64,000 nt of DNA, taken from Streptomyces sp. NBC_00271. GTDB taxonomy: Bacteria; Actinomycetota; Actinomycetes; Streptomycetales; Streptomycetaceae. The DNA is taken from assembly GCF_036178845.1 (NCBI RefSeq), contig NZ_CP108070.1, positions 868,001-932,000 on the forward strand, in the 5' to 3' direction. The translations under genes were made by a program, and so were the position numbers. This document shows positions 63,507-64,000 of this stretch, in pieces (position 1 is the stretch's first letter; each line of letters opens with the position of its first letter). The notes below the pieces were generated by a model, which worked only from the letters and a program-made list of their open reading frames with translations, was not told the origin of the DNA and searched no databases.

Positions 63507-64000
63507 TCAGCGTCTGACGTGGGCCGACCCGCCCGCGATGAGCGCCTCGACCTCGGCGAGCGAGGCCATGGAGACATCGCCGGGCGTGGTCATCACGAGG
63601 GCGCCGTGGGCGGTGCCGTAGGCCAGGGCGCGCTCCAGGCCGGTGTCGCCGAGCAGTCCGTGGATCAGGCCGGCGGCGAAGGCGTCGCCGGAGCCGATGC
63701 GGTCCAGAACCTGCAGCCCGGGCATCCGGGGGCCGGTGACGAAGCCTGTTTCGGCGGACCAGCCGGCCGAGGACCAGTCGTTGACCCCGGCCGAGGGGAC
63801 CTCGCGCAGCGTCGTCGCCAGTACTCTCACCTCGGGCAGCAGGCCGGCCACCTCGGCGAGCGCGTCCGCAGCCTCGTCGGCCCCGATGCGCACCTGCCCC
63901 GGATGCGTGCCGGCCAGACCCAGGGCTCCCACCACTACGTCGGCCTGCCGAGCGAGCCGCAGGTCGGCCTCGTGGGCGGCGTCGGCGCCGCCCCGGCCGG
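63507..64000 (-). CDS. PfkB-family carbohydrate kinase, C-terminal part (cut by window end)
   Basis: The frame is open to the window edge, so the N-terminal part lies beyond base 64000. Visible: ADVVVGALGLAG, an ATP-site approach (ATTLREVPSAG) and DRIGSGDAFAAGLIHGLLGD, the PfkB signature 2 with catalytic Asp. Such kinases phosphorylate 2-keto-3-deoxy sugar acids or pentoses/hexoses. Next to an AKR and lactonase, a 2-keto-3-deoxy-sugar-acid kinase is the likely role. First gene of a minus-strand operon kinase-AKR-regulator. Confidence 0.82.
   Translation of the reverse strand, partial: GRGGADAAHEADLRLARQADVVVGALGLAGTHPGQVRIGADEAADALAEVAGLLPEVRVLATTLREVPSAGVNDWSSAGWSAETGFVTGPRMPGLQVLDRIGSGDAFAAGLIHGLLGDTGLERALAYGTAHGALVMTTPGDVSMASLAEVEALIAGGSAHVRR

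Overview
The window is high-GC DNA of a Streptomyces-type actinobacterium. The evidence is dense GC-rich coding sequence, Tat and Sec signal peptides, GTG/TTG starts, CebR-type operators (TGGGAGCGCTCCCA), sugar ABC importers with no ATPase of their own, and families typical of Streptomyces (GH10, GH12, GH6, GH62, CBM2, CBM13). It reads as one large plant-cell-wall degradation island. By direct reading, at least 14 secreted enzymes carry a ricin-type beta-trefoil sugar-binding module (CBM13), and several degenerate remnants lie between the working genes.

Layout. (1) 1-4.4 kb: mmsA, a small DUF6884 protein, then a decayed zone with scrambled sialidase-like pieces and half an MFS transporter. 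(2) 4.6-24.5 kb, all on the minus strand and mostly closely spaced: a feruloyl/acetylxylan-type esterase, GH29, GH59, GH39-like, GH54, GH27, GH54, GH10, a GDSL esterase, a GH141-like beta-helix protein and a third GH54. The set fits removal of L-arabinose, galactose, fucose and acyl groups from arabinogalactan and decorated hemicelluloses. (3) 24.5-36.8 kb: LacI operators, a lipase/cutinase-like remnant, a LacI regulator, a GH39-like enzyme, an intracellular GH63-like enzyme, a sugar ABC importer and two more LacI-type regulators. The last is CebR-like. (4) 36.9-42.8 kb: CebR boxes, GH12-CBM2, a GH5 remnant, a frameshifted CBM2-GH6 cellobiohydrolase and CBM13-GH62. (5) 43-46.4 kb: an aldehyde dehydrogenase remnant, then an acyl-CoA synthetase divergent from a PucR regulator; these look unrelated to the island. 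(6) 46.4-53.3 kb: GH27-CBM13, GH43, a GH10-GH62 fusion and a GH6 endoglucanase. (7) 53.4-64 kb: a deoxy-sugar uptake and oxidation locus. It has a FadR-type regulator, ABC importer, unknown 660-aa protein, L-rhamnose/L-fucose mutarotase, sugar lactonase, truncated alcohol dehydrogenase with a GH127 remnant, second FadR-type regulator, L-fucose-dehydrogenase-like aldo/keto reductase and a PfkB kinase cut by the window end.

How it fits together (inference). Secreted enzymes cut xylan, cellulose and arabinogalactan side chains. Two importers take up the products, presumably powered by a shared ATPase encoded elsewhere. The fucose freed by GH29 could feed the oxidative route at the right end. Three operator classes are visible: CGAA-N3/4-TTCG-like sites for two near-identical LacI proteins, CebR boxes for cellulases, and ATGAGT-CGT-ACTCAT for the FadR-type protein. 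No rRNA, tRNA, CRISPR array or intact insertion sequence was recognised.
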